Below, one piece after another: positions 26,200 through 35,543 of a stretch of 64,000 bases of DNA. Made by a program: the position numbers and the translations under genes. The notes beneath the pieces were generated by a model. It ran no database searches. It was not told the origin of the DNA and saw nothing but the letters and a program-made list of their open reading frames with translations. Source of the DNA: Halobium salinum (lineage in GTDB: Archaea > Halobacteriota > Halobacteria > Halobacteriales > Haloferacaceae). The DNA is taken from assembly GCF_026586625.1 (NCBI RefSeq), contig NZ_JAODIW010000010.1, positions 582,755 through 646,754 of the forward strand, in the 5' to 3' direction. Position 1 is the stretch's first letter. Each line of letters opens with the position of its first letter.

Positions 26200-26475
26200 G
26201 TGCAGACGGGTTCGGCCGACGACGGCGACCAGTTCGGAACCGACCAGCGACGGCTCCGGTGGGTCGGCCGGCTCCGGAGGCACACGAAGCGCCTCGTCGC
26301 GGGGCTCCTGACCCTCGCCGTCGTGGGGAGCGGGCTCGCGCTGGCGGGCTTTCTGTTCTTCACGTACACGGAGCCGGTGCTGTTCGCCCTGCTGGTCGGC
26401 GTGGTGCTCGCGGCCGCCTACGGGGTCGGAACGGCGGTCGAAGGGGTAGGGGTCCTGAACAGGGAGGAGCCTTGA
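26200..26475 (+). CDS. Two-TM small membrane protein
   Basis: 91 residues from GTG 26200. A charged N-terminus (RRLRWVGRLRRHTKR) precedes two adjacent helices, LVAGLLTLAVVGSGLALAGFLFF and VLFALLVGVVLAAAYGVG, then a short tail. No family recognised. It lies 76 bases upstream of the four-TM paralogue at 26552 and may share its transcript. Confidence 0.6.
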   Translation: MQTGSADDGDQFGTDQRRLRWVGRLRRHTKRLVAGLLTLAVVGSGLALAGFLFFTYTEPVLFALLVGVVLAAAYGVGTAVEGVGVLNREEP

Positions 26476-26551
26476 CATCCCTGAACCGCCGACCGCCGGC
26501 ACGCGTATCCCGGAGGCGACCGTTCCGCCCGAGCACGTCACCGTTCTCACG

Positions 26552-27565
26552 ATGAGTCCTCCGTCCGTCCTTCCCGCGTCAGTGGTAGCGGAACTACGAA
26601 CGTTTCGAGAGAGCCCGCAACGATGGGTCTACCTCGTCGGGAGCCGCCCCGTCGTGGGGGTCGGCCTCTTCGCCGCGTTCCTCTCGATTTTCTACGGGCT
26701 GTACGCGGTCGGACTGGTCCGCGTCCAGAACCCGACGGCGATACTGTACGTCCTCAGCAGTCTAGTCGGCGGCAACCTCACCCTGGTGACGCTCGTCATC
26801 ACCATCAACCAGGTCATCATCTCCAGGCAGTTGGGTTCGCCCGGCGAACTGAGAGAGGAGATAGAGAATGTCAACGAGTTCCGCGAGCGGCTGTTCGACT
26901 CCGAAGACCGGCAGGTCGTCCCGGTGACGCCCTCCGACTTCCTGAAGGTGGTGCTGGAGAACGTCAGGCGCGACCTCCAGCGACTCGGCGGCCTGACCGC
27001 CGACGCCGCGGACGACGGGCTCAGGGAGGACGCGAACCGGCTCGTCACCGACCTCACCGACCACGTCGACACCGTGACGACCCTCATCGAGGAGTCCGAG
27101 TCGGGGACGTTCAACACGCTCTCGGTGCTGTTGACGACGAACTACGCCGACCGTATCTACCAGCTCCGACGGCTGAAGTCGAGCTACCGGGAGTCGCTGT
27201 CCGACGAGGCGACCGCCGCCTTGGAGGAGGTCGTGGCCGGACTCCAGGAGACCGACGTCGCCCGGCAGTACTTCAAGACGCTGTACATCCAGACGGAGCT
27301 GGCGTACGTCTCACGCGTGCTCCTGTACGCGGGGGTCGTCAGCGAGACCGTACTCCTGTCGGCGCTGCTCGTTCTGAGCTCGTCGAGCGGGACGACGACG
27401 CCCGAAGCGCTCCCACCCGCCGTGGCGCCGGGGCTCGCCGCCGTCGGCCTTCTCCCGCTCTCCGTGCTGTTCTCCTACGTGCTCAGGCTGGCCGTGGTGA
27501 CCCAGCGCACCGTCGCCATCACCCCGTTTACCACCCCAGAGCAGGAGGACGAACTCGACGTCTGA
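26552..27565 (+). CDS. Four-TM haloarchaeal membrane protein, paralogue of the gene at 94
   Basis: 337 residues. TM helices at about 32-55 and 62-85, a helical soluble domain of about 140 residues, and TM helices at about 255-280 and 290-315. Shares with the protein at 94-1182 the ITINQVIIS block after TM2, the PSDFLK...LE segment (PSAFLRALILE in the other) and the C-terminal SYVLRLAVVTQRT.AITPF. Function unknown. Clean ATG start after an A/C-rich leader. Confidence 0.82.
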   Translation: MSPPSVLPASVVAELRTFRESPQRWVYLVGSRPVVGVGLFAAFLSIFYGLYAVGLVRVQNPTAILYVLSSLVGGNLTLVTLVITINQVIISRQLGSPGELREEIENVNEFRERLFDSEDRQVVPVTPSDFLKVVLENVRRDLQRLGGLTADAADDGLREDANRLVTDLTDHVDTVTTLIEESESGTFNTLSVLLTTNYADRIYQLRRLKSSYRESLSDEATAALEEVVAGLQETDVARQYFKTLYIQTELAYVSRVLLYAGVVSETVLLSALLVLSSSSGTTTPEALPPAVAPGLAAVGLLPLSVLFSYVLRLAVVTQRTVAITPFTTPEQEDELDV

Positions 27566-27626
27566 CCCACACCCGAGGACGGCACCATCCGCAACCCTTA
27601 GTTGCCGAGCCACCCGACAGTCGGGT

Positions 27627-28157
27627 ATGCGACTGTTCCGGTCGAGCGAGATTATCGGCATCGCCGCCGACACGCTCGACTTCGCCCTCGAAGCGTCCGA
27701 GGAGACCCATCCGAACGAGTACATGGGACTGCTCCGCGGCGAGTCGGCCCGGAAACTCGGTCTCGACCGGAAAGGGACGGTGATAACCGACGTGCTCATC
27801 ATCCCGGGGACGCGCTCGAACCCGGTCAGCGCGACCGTCCAGACGAGCATGATTCCCAACGACCGCAACGCGGTCGGCTCGGTCCACTCCCACCCGAACG
27901 GCGTCCTCAGGCCGAGCGACGCCGACCTCGCCACTTTCGGCAACGGCGACGCCCACATCATCATCGGCCACCCGTACGGCCGCGAGGACTGGCGCGCGTT
28001 CGACCGCGAGGGCCAACCCCGCGACCTCCCCGTCCTGGACGTGGAACTCCCGGACGCCGAGTCGTTCTTCGACTTCACGCAGGAGGACATCGACGCCGAA
28101 CTGGGCGAGTCGGCGACCGACACCGGACGGGACCCCGACTTCTGGGAGGACCGATGA
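27627..28157 (+). CDS. JAMM/MPN metalloprotease (desampylase-like)
   Basis: 176 residues. The JAMM zinc site is complete: Glu31 (NEYMGLL), His87 and His89 in SVHSHP, Ser97 and Asp100 (H-x-H-x7-S-x2-D). Haloarchaeal JAMM proteins such as HvJAMM1 remove SAMP, the archaeal ubiquitin-like modifier, from target lysines. This protein carries a C-terminal extension of about 60 acidic residues after the core. It overlaps the next gene (ATGA, 28154-28157). CTTAG about 28 bases before the ATG may be its promoter box. Confidence 0.88.
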   Translation: MRLFRSSEIIGIAADTLDFALEASEETHPNEYMGLLRGESARKLGLDRKGTVITDVLIIPGTRSNPVSATVQTSMIPNDRNAVGSVHSHPNGVLRPSDADLATFGNGDAHIIIGHPYGREDWRAFDREGQPRDLPVLDVELPDAESFFDFTQEDIDAELGESATDTGRDPDFWEDR

Positions 28158-28690
28158 GCGGAAGCGACGGCGCGGAACCGACCGACGGCGCCGACGAGAA
28201 CGACGGAAACGTGGGGGCCCCCGGGTCGACGACGCCCGGGGGACGACCCACGCGGGCGGTCGCACAGGGTACCTTCGACCTCCTGCACCCCGGACACGTC
28301 CACTACCTCTCGGACGCGGCGGCCCGCGCGGACGAACTCCACGTCATCGTCGCACGCCGCCACAACGTGACCCACAAGTCGCCACCCGTGTTGCCCGACC
28401 GCCAGCGCCGGGATATGGTCGCCGCGCTCGGCGTCGTCGACGAAGCCCACCTCGGCCACCCCGAGGACATCTTCGTCCCCATCGAGGAGATAGCCCCCGA
28501 CGTCATCGTCCTCGGCTACGACCAGCACCACGACCCCGACTCGCTTCGGGCGGCGCTCGACGAACGAGGTCTCGACTGTCGAGTCGAGCGCGCGTCGGGC
28601 CGGGAGCCGCGCTACGAGGACGAACTGCTGTCGACCGGGCAGATAATCGACCGCGTGCTCGAGGAGCGCGGCGGGCGAGGGAACGAGTGA
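28154..28690 (+). CDS. ribL: RibL-like FAD synthase / cytidylyltransferase-fold protein
   Basis: 178 residues. Nucleotidyltransferase signature [14 protein letters not shown] with HPGH at 45-48, then [34 protein letters not shown] and a C-terminal STGQIIDRV in place of the usual ISSTxIR. Resembles archaeal RibL, which transfers AMP to FMN to make FAD. The first 33 residues are an acidic low-complexity extension. Overlap with the JAMM gene implies coupled translation. Confidence 0.82.
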   Translation: MSGSDGAEPTDGADENDGNVGAPGSTTPGGRPTRAVAQGTFDLLHPGHVHYLSDAAARADELHVIVARRHNVTHKSPPVLPDRQRRDMVAALGVVDEAHLGHPEDIFVPIEEIAPDVIVLGYDQHHDPDSLRAALDERGLDCRVERASGREPRYEDELLSTGQIIDRVLEERGGRGNE

Positions 28691-28726
28691 GGAGAGCGGC
28701 GTGCGGCCGAACCGGCCCGTGGACCG

Positions 28727-29227
28727 CTACAGTTCGACGCCCGAGGGGATGAGGCTCCGACCGCGGAGCAGGCCGCCGTCGGCGTCGTAGACGAGGAACG
28801 TGCTCTTCTCGTAGACGACGAGCGGCTCGCCCGAGACGTCGACTTCGACCCGGTAGCGTCCCTCGCCGTCGGCTCGTTTGCCGTACTCGCGGGCCGCGCG
28901 GATGAACGGGAGCACGTCGTCCGCGTCCTCGTTCAACTCGAGGATGAAGTCGCCCGTGAGTCGGTTCGTGACGGCGACCACCCCGGTCGCCGTCGGGTCG
29001 TCCGGGTCGCCCTGGAGGCGGAAGGCGACGTCCGTCTCCGCTGCGTCCAGCAGTTCGCCGTCCGCGCCGGTGAACCGTTCGCGGAGGGAGTCCGCCGGAC
29101 GGGAGTCGTCGGTCGTAGCGTCGTCGGCCCCGTCGAAGTCGATTCGGACCAGCGGCTTCTCGGGGGAGCCGCCGTCGTCGACCCAGTCGACGTTCTCGAC
29201 TGTCAGTTCGAAGTAGTCACGCCGCAT
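28727..29227 (-). CDS. DUF5793-like haloarchaeal protein
   Basis: 166 residues beginning MRRDYFELTVENVDWVDDGG. Further landmarks are VAFRLQGDPDDP, GVVAVTNRLTGDFILELNED, DVLPFIRAAREYGK, and the C-terminal YDADGGLLRGRSLIPSGVEL. I recall this as DUF5793, conserved in Halobacteria, no TM, no catalytic motif seen. It is convergent with ribL and divergent from the pilus ATPase. Confidence 0.72.
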   Translation of the reverse strand: MRRDYFELTVENVDWVDDGGSPEKPLVRIDFDGADDATTDDSRPADSLRERFTGADGELLDAAETDVAFRLQGDPDDPTATGVVAVTNRLTGDFILELNEDADDVLPFIRAAREYGKRADGEGRYRVEVDVSGEPLVVYEKSTFLVYDADGGLLRGRSLIPSGVEL

Positions 29228-29566
29228 TCGGTGTCCGACGATTGGGTGCCACGGCGTAAGAACGTAACGCCCTGTACCCGTTTTCGCCGTCCCCGACTCG
29301 CCGCCCCCACGAGTCGTCTTCGGTCGGCCCCGTCCGTGTCACGCAGTCCGCGGACGACTCGCACTGCTGGGCCGTCCAGACCAGTGACCTACGGAGAGAC
29401 TCACTATTGGCGACAGGTTTATCCCCCTCTCCCCCTCGATACGTGCATAGTCCGGGCTCGGGCCGTCGGCCGCGAGTCCGAGTCGCAGCCACCGCGGCCC
29501 CGAGGCCAGTCCGGGGCCGGCGGTCGGCGACGCGTCGGAGGCGGGCCGACTCGGAGACAGCCACCT
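29228..29566. other. Spacer upstream of the pilus-type ATPase gene
   Basis: 339 bases without a supported gene. A clear A/T island, ctattggcgacaggtttatc (TTTATC near 29418-29423), could start a transcript around 29446 and give the ATPase mRNA a leader of about 120 bases, long for this genome style. Nothing else recognisable. Confidence 0.55.
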
Positions 29567-31294
29567 ATGGACGAGGATACGACACAGCGACGACGCACCG
29601 GTAGGGGCACGGGGGCGACCGACGGCGGGGAGACGGGACGAATCGACAACGAGGGGCGGAGAGGCGCCGGGGACGCGACGACACTCGCGTCGCTCCGCCA
29701 GCGGCTCCGCCGCGTCGCGGACGTGCTCACTGGGTCGGCGGTCGACGTCCGGCCGCTCGACCCCGTCCGGGACGGGCCGCTCGGCACGTTCGACCCGCCG
29801 GTCGGCCAAGAGGTGCTCGAGCGCTACTGGGTGGACGCGCCCTACGCATACGTCGTCGTCACCTACGACCGACGGGAGAACGAACACCGCTACCACGCCG
29901 TCGAACCCGACCTCGATGCCTTCGAGCGCGACCTGCTCGAACGCGTGCGCGTCGACGTGCGCGAACCGCTCCTCTTTCGCGACGGGATGCCCGACTCCGA
30001 GGCGGCGCTCGTCGAGACCCTCCGCGAGGAGATTCGCGGCGTCGTCGAGGGGTACGGCGTCGAACTCGACATGGGCACGTTCCACTCGCTCGCGTACTAC
30101 CTCGACCGCGACTTCCGCGGCTACGGGAAGGCCGGGCCGCTGTTCGACGACCCCCACATCGAGGACATCTCCTGTGACGGCTACGGGCGGCCGCTGTTCG
30201 TCTACCACGACGAGTACGACGACGTGGAGACGAACGTCGTCTTCGGGAGCGAGGAGCTCGACAGCTACGTCGTCCAGCTCGCCCAGCGGTCGGGCAAACA
30301 CGTCAGCGTCGGCGATCCGGTGGTGAGCACGACCCTCCCCGACGGCTCCCGCGCCGAACTCGCCCTCGGCGAGGAGGTCACCCCGCACGGCTCCGCGTTC
30401 ACCGTCCGGCAGTACGCCGAGGAGCCGTTCACCCCCATCGACCTCGTCGACTACGGCACGTTCTCCGTCGAGATGATGGCGTACTTCTGGCTCTGCATCG
30501 AGCACAACAAGTCGCTCATCTTCGCCGGGGGGACGGCGTCGGGGAAGACCACCTCGATGAACGCCGTCTCGATGTTCGTCCCGCCCCGCGCGAAGGTGCT
30601 CACCATCGAGGACACCCGCGAACTCGCGCTCCACCACGACAACTGGCTCTCCTCGGTCACCCGCGAGCGGCTCCACGACGGCTCCGACATCGACATGTAC
30701 GACCTCCTGCGCTCCGCGCTCCGTCACCGTCCCGAGTACATCGTCGTCGGCGAGGTGCGCGGCGAGGAGGCCGTCACCCTCTTTCAGGCGATGAACACCG
30801 GACACACCACGTTCTCGACGATGCACGCCGACAGCGTCGAAACCGTCATCACCCGACTGGAGAACGAACCCATCAACGTCCCCCGGGCGATGGTCCAGAG
30901 CCTCGACCTGCTCTCGGTGCAGACGCTCACCCGCCACGCCGGCGAGCGGGTCCGTCGGGCGAAGGTCGTCGGCGAAATCGGCGGCATCGACGGCCGAACC
31001 GGTGAACTCGACTACGCCTCCTCGTTCCGCTGGGACGCCGTCGAGGACACGTTTCAGAAGAACGACAGCGGGCTGCTGGAGGAGATTCGGAGCGAACAGG
31101 GGTGGTCGCGCTCGGAGCTGCTGCGCGAGCTCCGGAACCGAGAGCGCTTCCTCACGACCCTCTCCGAGGCGGGGGTCGCCGACTACCGGCGATTCACCGC
31201 GCTCGTCAACGAGTACTACGCCGACCCCGACGCCGTGATGGACCGCATCGAGGACGAAGAACTGGTGGACGGGCGAGGGGTCGTGAGTCACTGA
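29567..31294 (+). CDS. Type IV pilus / type II secretion ATPase (PilB/TadA-like)
   Basis: 575 residues. About 45 acidic low-complexity residues, a mixed N-domain, then the ATPase: GGTASGKTT Walker A (about 321-329), TIEDTRELAL (Asp box), RPEYIVVGEVRGEEAV (Walker B), NTGHTTFSTMHADS (His box). This is the archaeal TadA/GspE group that powers pilus or archaellum-like assembly. ATG 29567 is preceded by a leader with no earlier good start. Followed 2 bases later by the membrane platform gene. Confidence 0.92.
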   Translation: MDEDTTQRRRTGRGTGATDGGETGRIDNEGRRGAGDATTLASLRQRLRRVADVLTGSAVDVRPLDPVRDGPLGTFDPPVGQEVLERYWVDAPYAYVVVTYDRRENEHRYHAVEPDLDAFERDLLERVRVDVREPLLFRDGMPDSEAALVETLREEIRGVVEGYGVELDMGTFHSLAYYLDRDFRGYGKAGPLFDDPHIEDISCDGYGRPLFVYHDEYDDVETNVVFGSEELDSYVVQLAQRSGKHVSVGDPVVSTTLPDGSRAELALGEEVTPHGSAFTVRQYAEEPFTPIDLVDYGTFSVEMMAYFWLCIEHNKSLIFAGGTASGKTTSMNAVSMFVPPRAKVLTIEDTRELALHHDNWLSSVTRERLHDGSDIDMYDLLRSALRHRPEYIVVGEVRGEEAVTLFQAMNTGHTTFSTMHADSVETVITRLENEPINVPRAMVQSLDLLSVQTLTRHAGERVRRAKVVGEIGGIDGRTGELDYASSFRWDAVEDTFQKNDSGLLEEIRSEQGWSRSELLRELRNRERFLTTLSEAGVADYRRFTALVNEYYADPDAVMDRIEDEELVDGRGVVSH

Positions 31295-31296
31295 CC

Positions 31297-33543
31297 GTGC
31301 TCGGGCTCCACCTGCTCCCGCTCCTCGTCGCGTTCGGCCTCTGTCTGAGCGTCGTCCTCGACCGGCTGGACCGACGGGTCGCCCTCGGGCTCACCCGCCT
31401 CGCCCTCGTCCTGTTCGGCGACTACGTCGGGCAGGACACCGCTCGGCGGACGCGCCAACTGCAACGGATGCGCGGGGCGCACGTCGCCGCCACGCACCGG
31501 ACGTACGCCGCGCGGACGCTCCTCTTCAGCGGTGTGTACGGCGTCGCCGGCGCGGTCATCGGGGTGTACGCCGCCGGCTGGCTCGTCTCGACGCTCGGCG
31601 CGGAAGCGGCGCTCGCCGGCGCCCTCCCCGCTGCGCTCTCGTTCGTGACGAACCTCGGGAACCTCTCTGCGGCCGGCTTCGGTGGATTGTTCCTGCTCCT
31701 CCTGCTGTCGAGTGCCACCATCGGCGCCGGGTTGGCGGCCGCCACGTACTGGGGTCGGTGGGTGGCGCTCGACTCCCACGCCGCCACGCGGGCCCGCGCC
31801 ATCGACGTCACGCTCCCCCGGTCGGTCGCGTTCGTGTACGCCCTCTCGCGGAGCGGGATGCCGTTCCCCGCCGTGATGCGCACCCTCGCCGCGAACCGTG
31901 AAGTGTACGGCGAGGCGGCGACCGAGTTCGGCGTCGCCGTCCGCGACGTGGAGACGTTCAACACCGACGTGCTCACCGCGGTCCAGCACGTCGCCCGGTC
32001 GACGCCGAGTGACGGCCTCCGGGAGTTCTCGGACAATCTCGCCAGCGTCCTCGGGAGCGGACAGAGCGTCTCGACGTTCCTGCGCGACCAGTACGAGCGC
32101 TTCCAGTCCCGCGCGGAGGCCCAGCAGGCGCAGTACGTCGAACTGCTCGCGACCTTCGCCGAGGTGTACGTCACCGTGCTCGTCGCCGGCCCGCTCTTTC
32201 TCGTTACCATCCTGGCCGTCATCGGCCTCGTCCTCGCGGACACCCTCCCCCTCGTGCGGGCCGTCGTCTACGTCGGCCTCCCGCTCGCGACGGTCGCCTT
32301 CGCGCTCTACGTCGACGCGATGACCACCTCGCTCCAGGGGCCGGCCGGCGGCGGCGAGGCGGGAGCGGTCGACGAAACCGGGGCGGTCGGCGGGGGGCGC
32401 GACGGGTCGACTCTCTCGGCGCCGGCCGCGGCCGACGACGACGAGGTCGGTGTCGCAGCCGCGGTCGCCGACGGCGGCGTCACCGCCGGGGCCGACCGTT
32501 GGGCCGAGAACCGCCGTCGACTGGGACTCCACCGGAGACTCGCCCCGCTCAGGGGCGCCGTCGCCGACCCCCTCGGGACCGTGCTCGGACGGCCGACGAC
32601 GACGCTCGCCCTCACCGTCCCGGTCGCACTGCTGTGGGTGGCGCTGACGGCCGACTTCCCGGCCGAGGTCGCGTCGGCCGGCGTCGACGCCGTCGCTCTC
32701 TCAGCGCTCGACGTCACCGCGGCCCTCGGCGCCGTCGACGACGCCCTGATTCAGGGAGCGGCACTCGTCCTGCTCGTCTTCACGGTCGTCCACGAGCTTC
32801 GCCGCCGCCGACAACGGGCGATAGAGGCGGCGATGCCGGACCTGCTCGACCGGCTCGCGAGCGTCAACGAAGCCGGGATGACGGTCGTCGCGAGCGTCGA
32901 GCGGGTCGCGAAGAAGGATTCCGGGGCGCTCGCACCCGAACTGGAGCGGACGTGGCGGGACATCCGGTGGGGTGCCGACGTGTCGACCGCCCTCCGCCGC
33001 CTCGACCGCCGAGTCGGCTCCACGACGGTCACCCGGGCGGTGACGCTCGTCACGAACGCCATGCGCGCGAGCGGCGACGTCGGCCCCGTGTTGCGCATCG
33101 CCGCCGACGAGGCGCAGACGAGCCAGCGGCTGAAACAGGAGCGTCGACAGGAGATGCTCACCTACCTGATGGTCATCTACGTCTCCTTCTTCGTCTTCCT
33201 CGCCATCGTCACCGCCCTCCTCGTGGCGTTCATCCCCGCCATCGACGCGGCGCAGGCCGCACAGGCGGCACAGAGCGCCGCCGCGGGTGGGTCGGGAGCG
33301 ACGACGGCGGGCGGCGGGCTGGGCGCTCTCGGTTCGGTCGACACCGCGGCGTACGCACAGGCGTTCTACCACGCCTCGGTCGTGCAGGCGCTCTGCTCGG
33401 GTATCGTCGCGGGCCAGCTGGGCGGCGGGCGGGTCGCCGACGGGGCGAAACACGCGCTCGTGATGTTGCTGGCGGCGTACGCGACGAACCTCGCGGTACC
33501 GACGCTGACGACGCTGTGGCAGGCGACGGTCGTCGCCGGTTAG
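31297..33543 (+). CDS. Type II secretion F-family membrane platform (PilC/TadC-like, tandem)
   Basis: 748 residues from GTG 31297, two bases after the ATPase stop. Two T2SSF/GspF domains: the first around residues 170-330 (VTLPRSVAFVYALSRSGMPFPAVM ... SDNLASVLGSGQSVSTFL), the second around 505-650 (MPDLLDRLASVNEAGMTVVASV ... MRASGDVGPVLRIAADEAQT). About 8-9 TM helices. The tandem arrangement is usual for archaeal pilus platforms. It anchors the ATPase at the membrane. No prepilin gene lies directly beside it. Confidence 0.9.
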   Translation: MLGLHLLPLLVAFGLCLSVVLDRLDRRVALGLTRLALVLFGDYVGQDTARRTRQLQRMRGAHVAATHRTYAARTLLFSGVYGVAGAVIGVYAAGWLVSTLGAEAALAGALPAALSFVTNLGNLSAAGFGGLFLLLLLSSATIGAGLAAATYWGRWVALDSHAATRARAIDVTLPRSVAFVYALSRSGMPFPAVMRTLAANREVYGEAATEFGVAVRDVETFNTDVLTAVQHVARSTPSDGLREFSDNLASVLGSGQSVSTFLRDQYERFQSRAEAQQAQYVELLATFAEVYVTVLVAGPLFLVTILAVIGLVLADTLPLVRAVVYVGLPLATVAFALYVDAMTTSLQGPAGGGEAGAVDETGAVGGGRDGSTLSAPAAADDDEVGVAAAVADGGVTAGADRWAENRRRLGLHRRLAPLRGAVADPLGTVLGRPTTTLALTVPVALLWVALTADFPAEVASAGVDAVALSALDVTAALGAVDDALIQGAALVLLVFTVVHELRRRRQRAIEAAMPDLLDRLASVNEAGMTVVASVERVAKKDSGALAPELERTWRDIRWGADVSTALRRLDRRVGSTTVTRAVTLVTNAMRASGDVGPVLRIAADEAQTSQRLKQERRQEMLTYLMVIYVSFFVFLAIVTALLVAFIPAIDAAQAAQAAQSAAAGGSGATTAGGGLGALGSVDTAAYAQAFYHASVVQALCSGIVAGQLGGGRVADGAKHALVMLLAAYATNLAVPTLTTLWQATVVAG

Positions 33544-33595
33544 TCACCGAGCCCGTTTCGAGGGAGCTTTCACCTCCCTCCGTCGACCACCGACC

Positions 33596-34303
33596 GTGAC
33601 CGCGAGCGACGGCGACGACGACACCGAGGGCGACACGCCAGCCGGCGAGGCGGCGGACGCGCACCCGACGACCGGCGACGCCCGCACCGTCGGCGACACC
33701 TACGACCGAATCGCCGGCCACTTCGCGAAGACCCGCGAGTACGCGTGGCCGGAGGTCGAGTCGTTTCTGGAGGGCCGCCGCGGCGCCCGCGCGCTCGACC
33801 TCGGCTGTGGCAACGGCCGCCACGCCGAGCGCCTCGCCGAGCACGCCGACCGCGTCGTCGGCCTCGACGCGAGCCGCGGCCTGCTCGCCGAAGCCCGGGC
33901 GCGCGCCGCGGAGCGAGGGTTCGCGGTCGACCTCGTCCACGGGGACGCGGCGGGGCTCCCCTTCGCCGACGACGCGTTCGACCTCGCGGTGTACGTCGCC
34001 ACGCTCCACCACCTCGCGCCGCGCGAGCGCCGGGTGGCGAGCCTCGACGAACTCGCGCGCGTGCTCGCTCCGGAGGGTCGGGCCGTCGTCAGCGCCTGGA
34101 GCACGGCCCACGACCGCTTCGAGAAGAACGAAGGATTCGACACGAGCGTCGACTGGACGCTCCCCGGCGGCGAGACCGTCGGCCGGTTCTACCACATCTA
34201 CGACCCCGCGGAGTTCGAGGCGGACCTGACCGCGAGCGCGCTCCGCGTGGAGGAGACGTTCGTCTCCAGCGGGAACTGCTACGCCGTGGTCGGTGGGCCG
34301 TGA
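33596..34303 (+). CDS. Class I SAM methyltransferase, TRM9/ALKBH8-like
   Basis: 235 residues from GTG 33596. Starts with an acidic 30-residue extension, then YDRIAGHFAKTREYAWPEVESF, SAM motif I ALDLGCGNGRHAERL, motif post I VVGLDAS, and FDLAVYVATLHHLAPRERR. The order YDxIAxHFxxTR and the LHH segment match the tRNA wobble-uridine methyltransferase TRM9 group. So a tRNA U34-modifying role is plausible but not proven. Stands alone, convergent with the RecA-like gene. Confidence 0.8.
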   Translation: MTASDGDDDTEGDTPAGEAADAHPTTGDARTVGDTYDRIAGHFAKTREYAWPEVESFLEGRRGARALDLGCGNGRHAERLAEHADRVVGLDASRGLLAEARARAAERGFAVDLVHGDAAGLPFADDAFDLAVYVATLHHLAPRERRVASLDELARVLAPEGRAVVSAWSTAHDRFEKNEGFDTSVDWTLPGGETVGRFYHIYDPAEFEADLTASALRVEETFVSSGNCYAVVGGP

Positions 34304-34387
34304 CGGCGGCGGGAGGTGGAAACGGTCCGGGAGGAGCAACGGTCCGTGGGGAGGAACCGCGGGGAGGCGGAACGGTCGGGGGAGCGC

Positions 34388-35014
34388 TCAGAACGCCGTC
34401 CACTCGCCGACCCCGCGTCGACTCCGGAGACGGTACTCGCGGTCGTCCTCGACGCGCGTCTCGATGACGGCGTCGAAGGGGTCGTAGAGGGTGTGGAGGG
34501 TCTGTTCGTCGTGCATCGTCGAGCCGACGGTGGCGACGCCGGTCCAGCCGGAGTCCTCGATTTGGCCCGTCAGCACGCGGACGAAGCGGTAGACGCGCTG
34601 GGCGTCGAAGTACATCAGGAGCGTCGAGAGGGAGTGAAAGCCGACGGCGACGTCCGTGTACCCGCGGGTGCGGAACGTCTCGGCCACGTCGGTGAACTTC
34701 ACGCCGATGGCGGTGAGGTTCTCCGGCGACCCGGCGTGTTTGACCAACTCGGTCTCGGCGCCCTCCCCGGGGGCGACGCTGACGCAGTCGACGACGCCGA
34801 ACCCCTCCGGTGGGGCGGTACCGGCGAGCGCCTCGAAGTCCTCGCGCACCTCGTCGGCGCCGTCCTCGGTGGAGACCAGCAGCGCCTGCTCGCCGAGCGC
34901 CGACACGAGCCGCAGGAGGAGTTCGTACTTGCCGGACATCGGCGGTCCGGTGACGAGGACGTTCGACCCCTGGCGGATATCCGCCGTCGGTAACACGTCC
35001 TCGTCGGGGTTCAT
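34388..35014 (-). CDS. RecA-superfamily ATPase-like protein with altered P-loop
   Basis: 208 residues from ATG 35014. GPPMSGKYEL (23-32) is a Walker A in which the usual Thr/Ser after GK is Tyr. ALLVSTEDGADEV, a region ending TDVAVGFHSLSTLLMYFDAQRVYRFVRVL, and a C-terminal strand pair EYRLRSRRGVGEW follow the KaiC/RAD55 plan. Haloarchaea have several such small RecA-like proteins (often named HTR-like, DUF7504). ATP hydrolysis is doubtful. Downstream of the acidic gene and KaiC-like gene on the same strand. Confidence 0.72.
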   Translation of the reverse strand: MNPDEDVLPTADIRQGSNVLVTGPPMSGKYELLLRLVSALGEQALLVSTEDGADEVREDFEALAGTAPPEGFGVVDCVSVAPGEGAETELVKHAGSPENLTAIGVKFTDVAETFRTRGYTDVAVGFHSLSTLLMYFDAQRVYRFVRVLTGQIEDSGWTGVATVGSTMHDEQTLHTLYDPFDAVIETRVEDDREYRLRSRRGVGEWTAF

Positions 35015-35073
35015 ACCGCGACGTTCGGACCGCACCGTACAAAACTCTTCATTCTCGGCCGCCGACGAGGGGG

Positions 35074-35541
35074 TCACTCACGGCGCAGAAACGGGGGGAA
35101 TCGGAGCGCCTCGCGGTCGTCGGGGTCGACCCGGTCGAGCAAACTCGCTCTGGAGAGCGCGTCCGGTCGGTCGGTGGCGCGGGGTCCGGACCGCGTACCG
35201 TCCGCTCCCTCCTCCGTACCCGTCTCCGCCTCGTCCCCGTCCTCGTCGTCGTCTGCGTCCGTCGACTGCGGAGGCCGGTCGTCGACGAGCGTCTCCCAGA
35301 CCGCCGCGTCGTCCTCCAGTTCGGGCCGGAGCGACCCGCCCTTCTGTCGACCCTCGTGGAAGGCGAGTTCGACCATACTCCGGTCGTAGGCGGTGTCGAC
35401 CGCGGAGACGAGTCGGTCGAGTTCCGCCTCGTCCTCGTCGCCGCAGGCGGCCGCGACTCCGAGCGCGAACGCCCGCGTGAGCGCGTCCTCGCGCTCCAGG
35501 CCGGTCCAGTCCGTGCCGAAAGCGTCCTCGTAGCGGTCCAC
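35074..35541 (-). CDS. Acidic hypothetical protein between two RecA-like genes
   Basis: 155 residues. MDRYEDAFGTDWTGLEREDALTRAFALGVAAACG and AYDRSMVELAFHEGRQKG form a helical N-domain; the second half is Asp/Glu-rich and disordered, ending SLLDRVDPDDREALRFPPFLRRE. Its ATG is 2 bases after the stop of the KaiC-like gene, so they form an operon. Not recognised; likely a partner or adaptor of the KaiC-like protein. Confidence 0.7.
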   Translation of the reverse strand: MDRYEDAFGTDWTGLEREDALTRAFALGVAAACGDEDEAELDRLVSAVDTAYDRSMVELAFHEGRQKGGSLRPELEDDAAVWETLVDDRPPQSTDADDDEDGDEAETGTEEGADGTRSGPRATDRPDALSRASLLDRVDPDDREALRFPPFLRRE

Positions 35542-35543
35542 GA

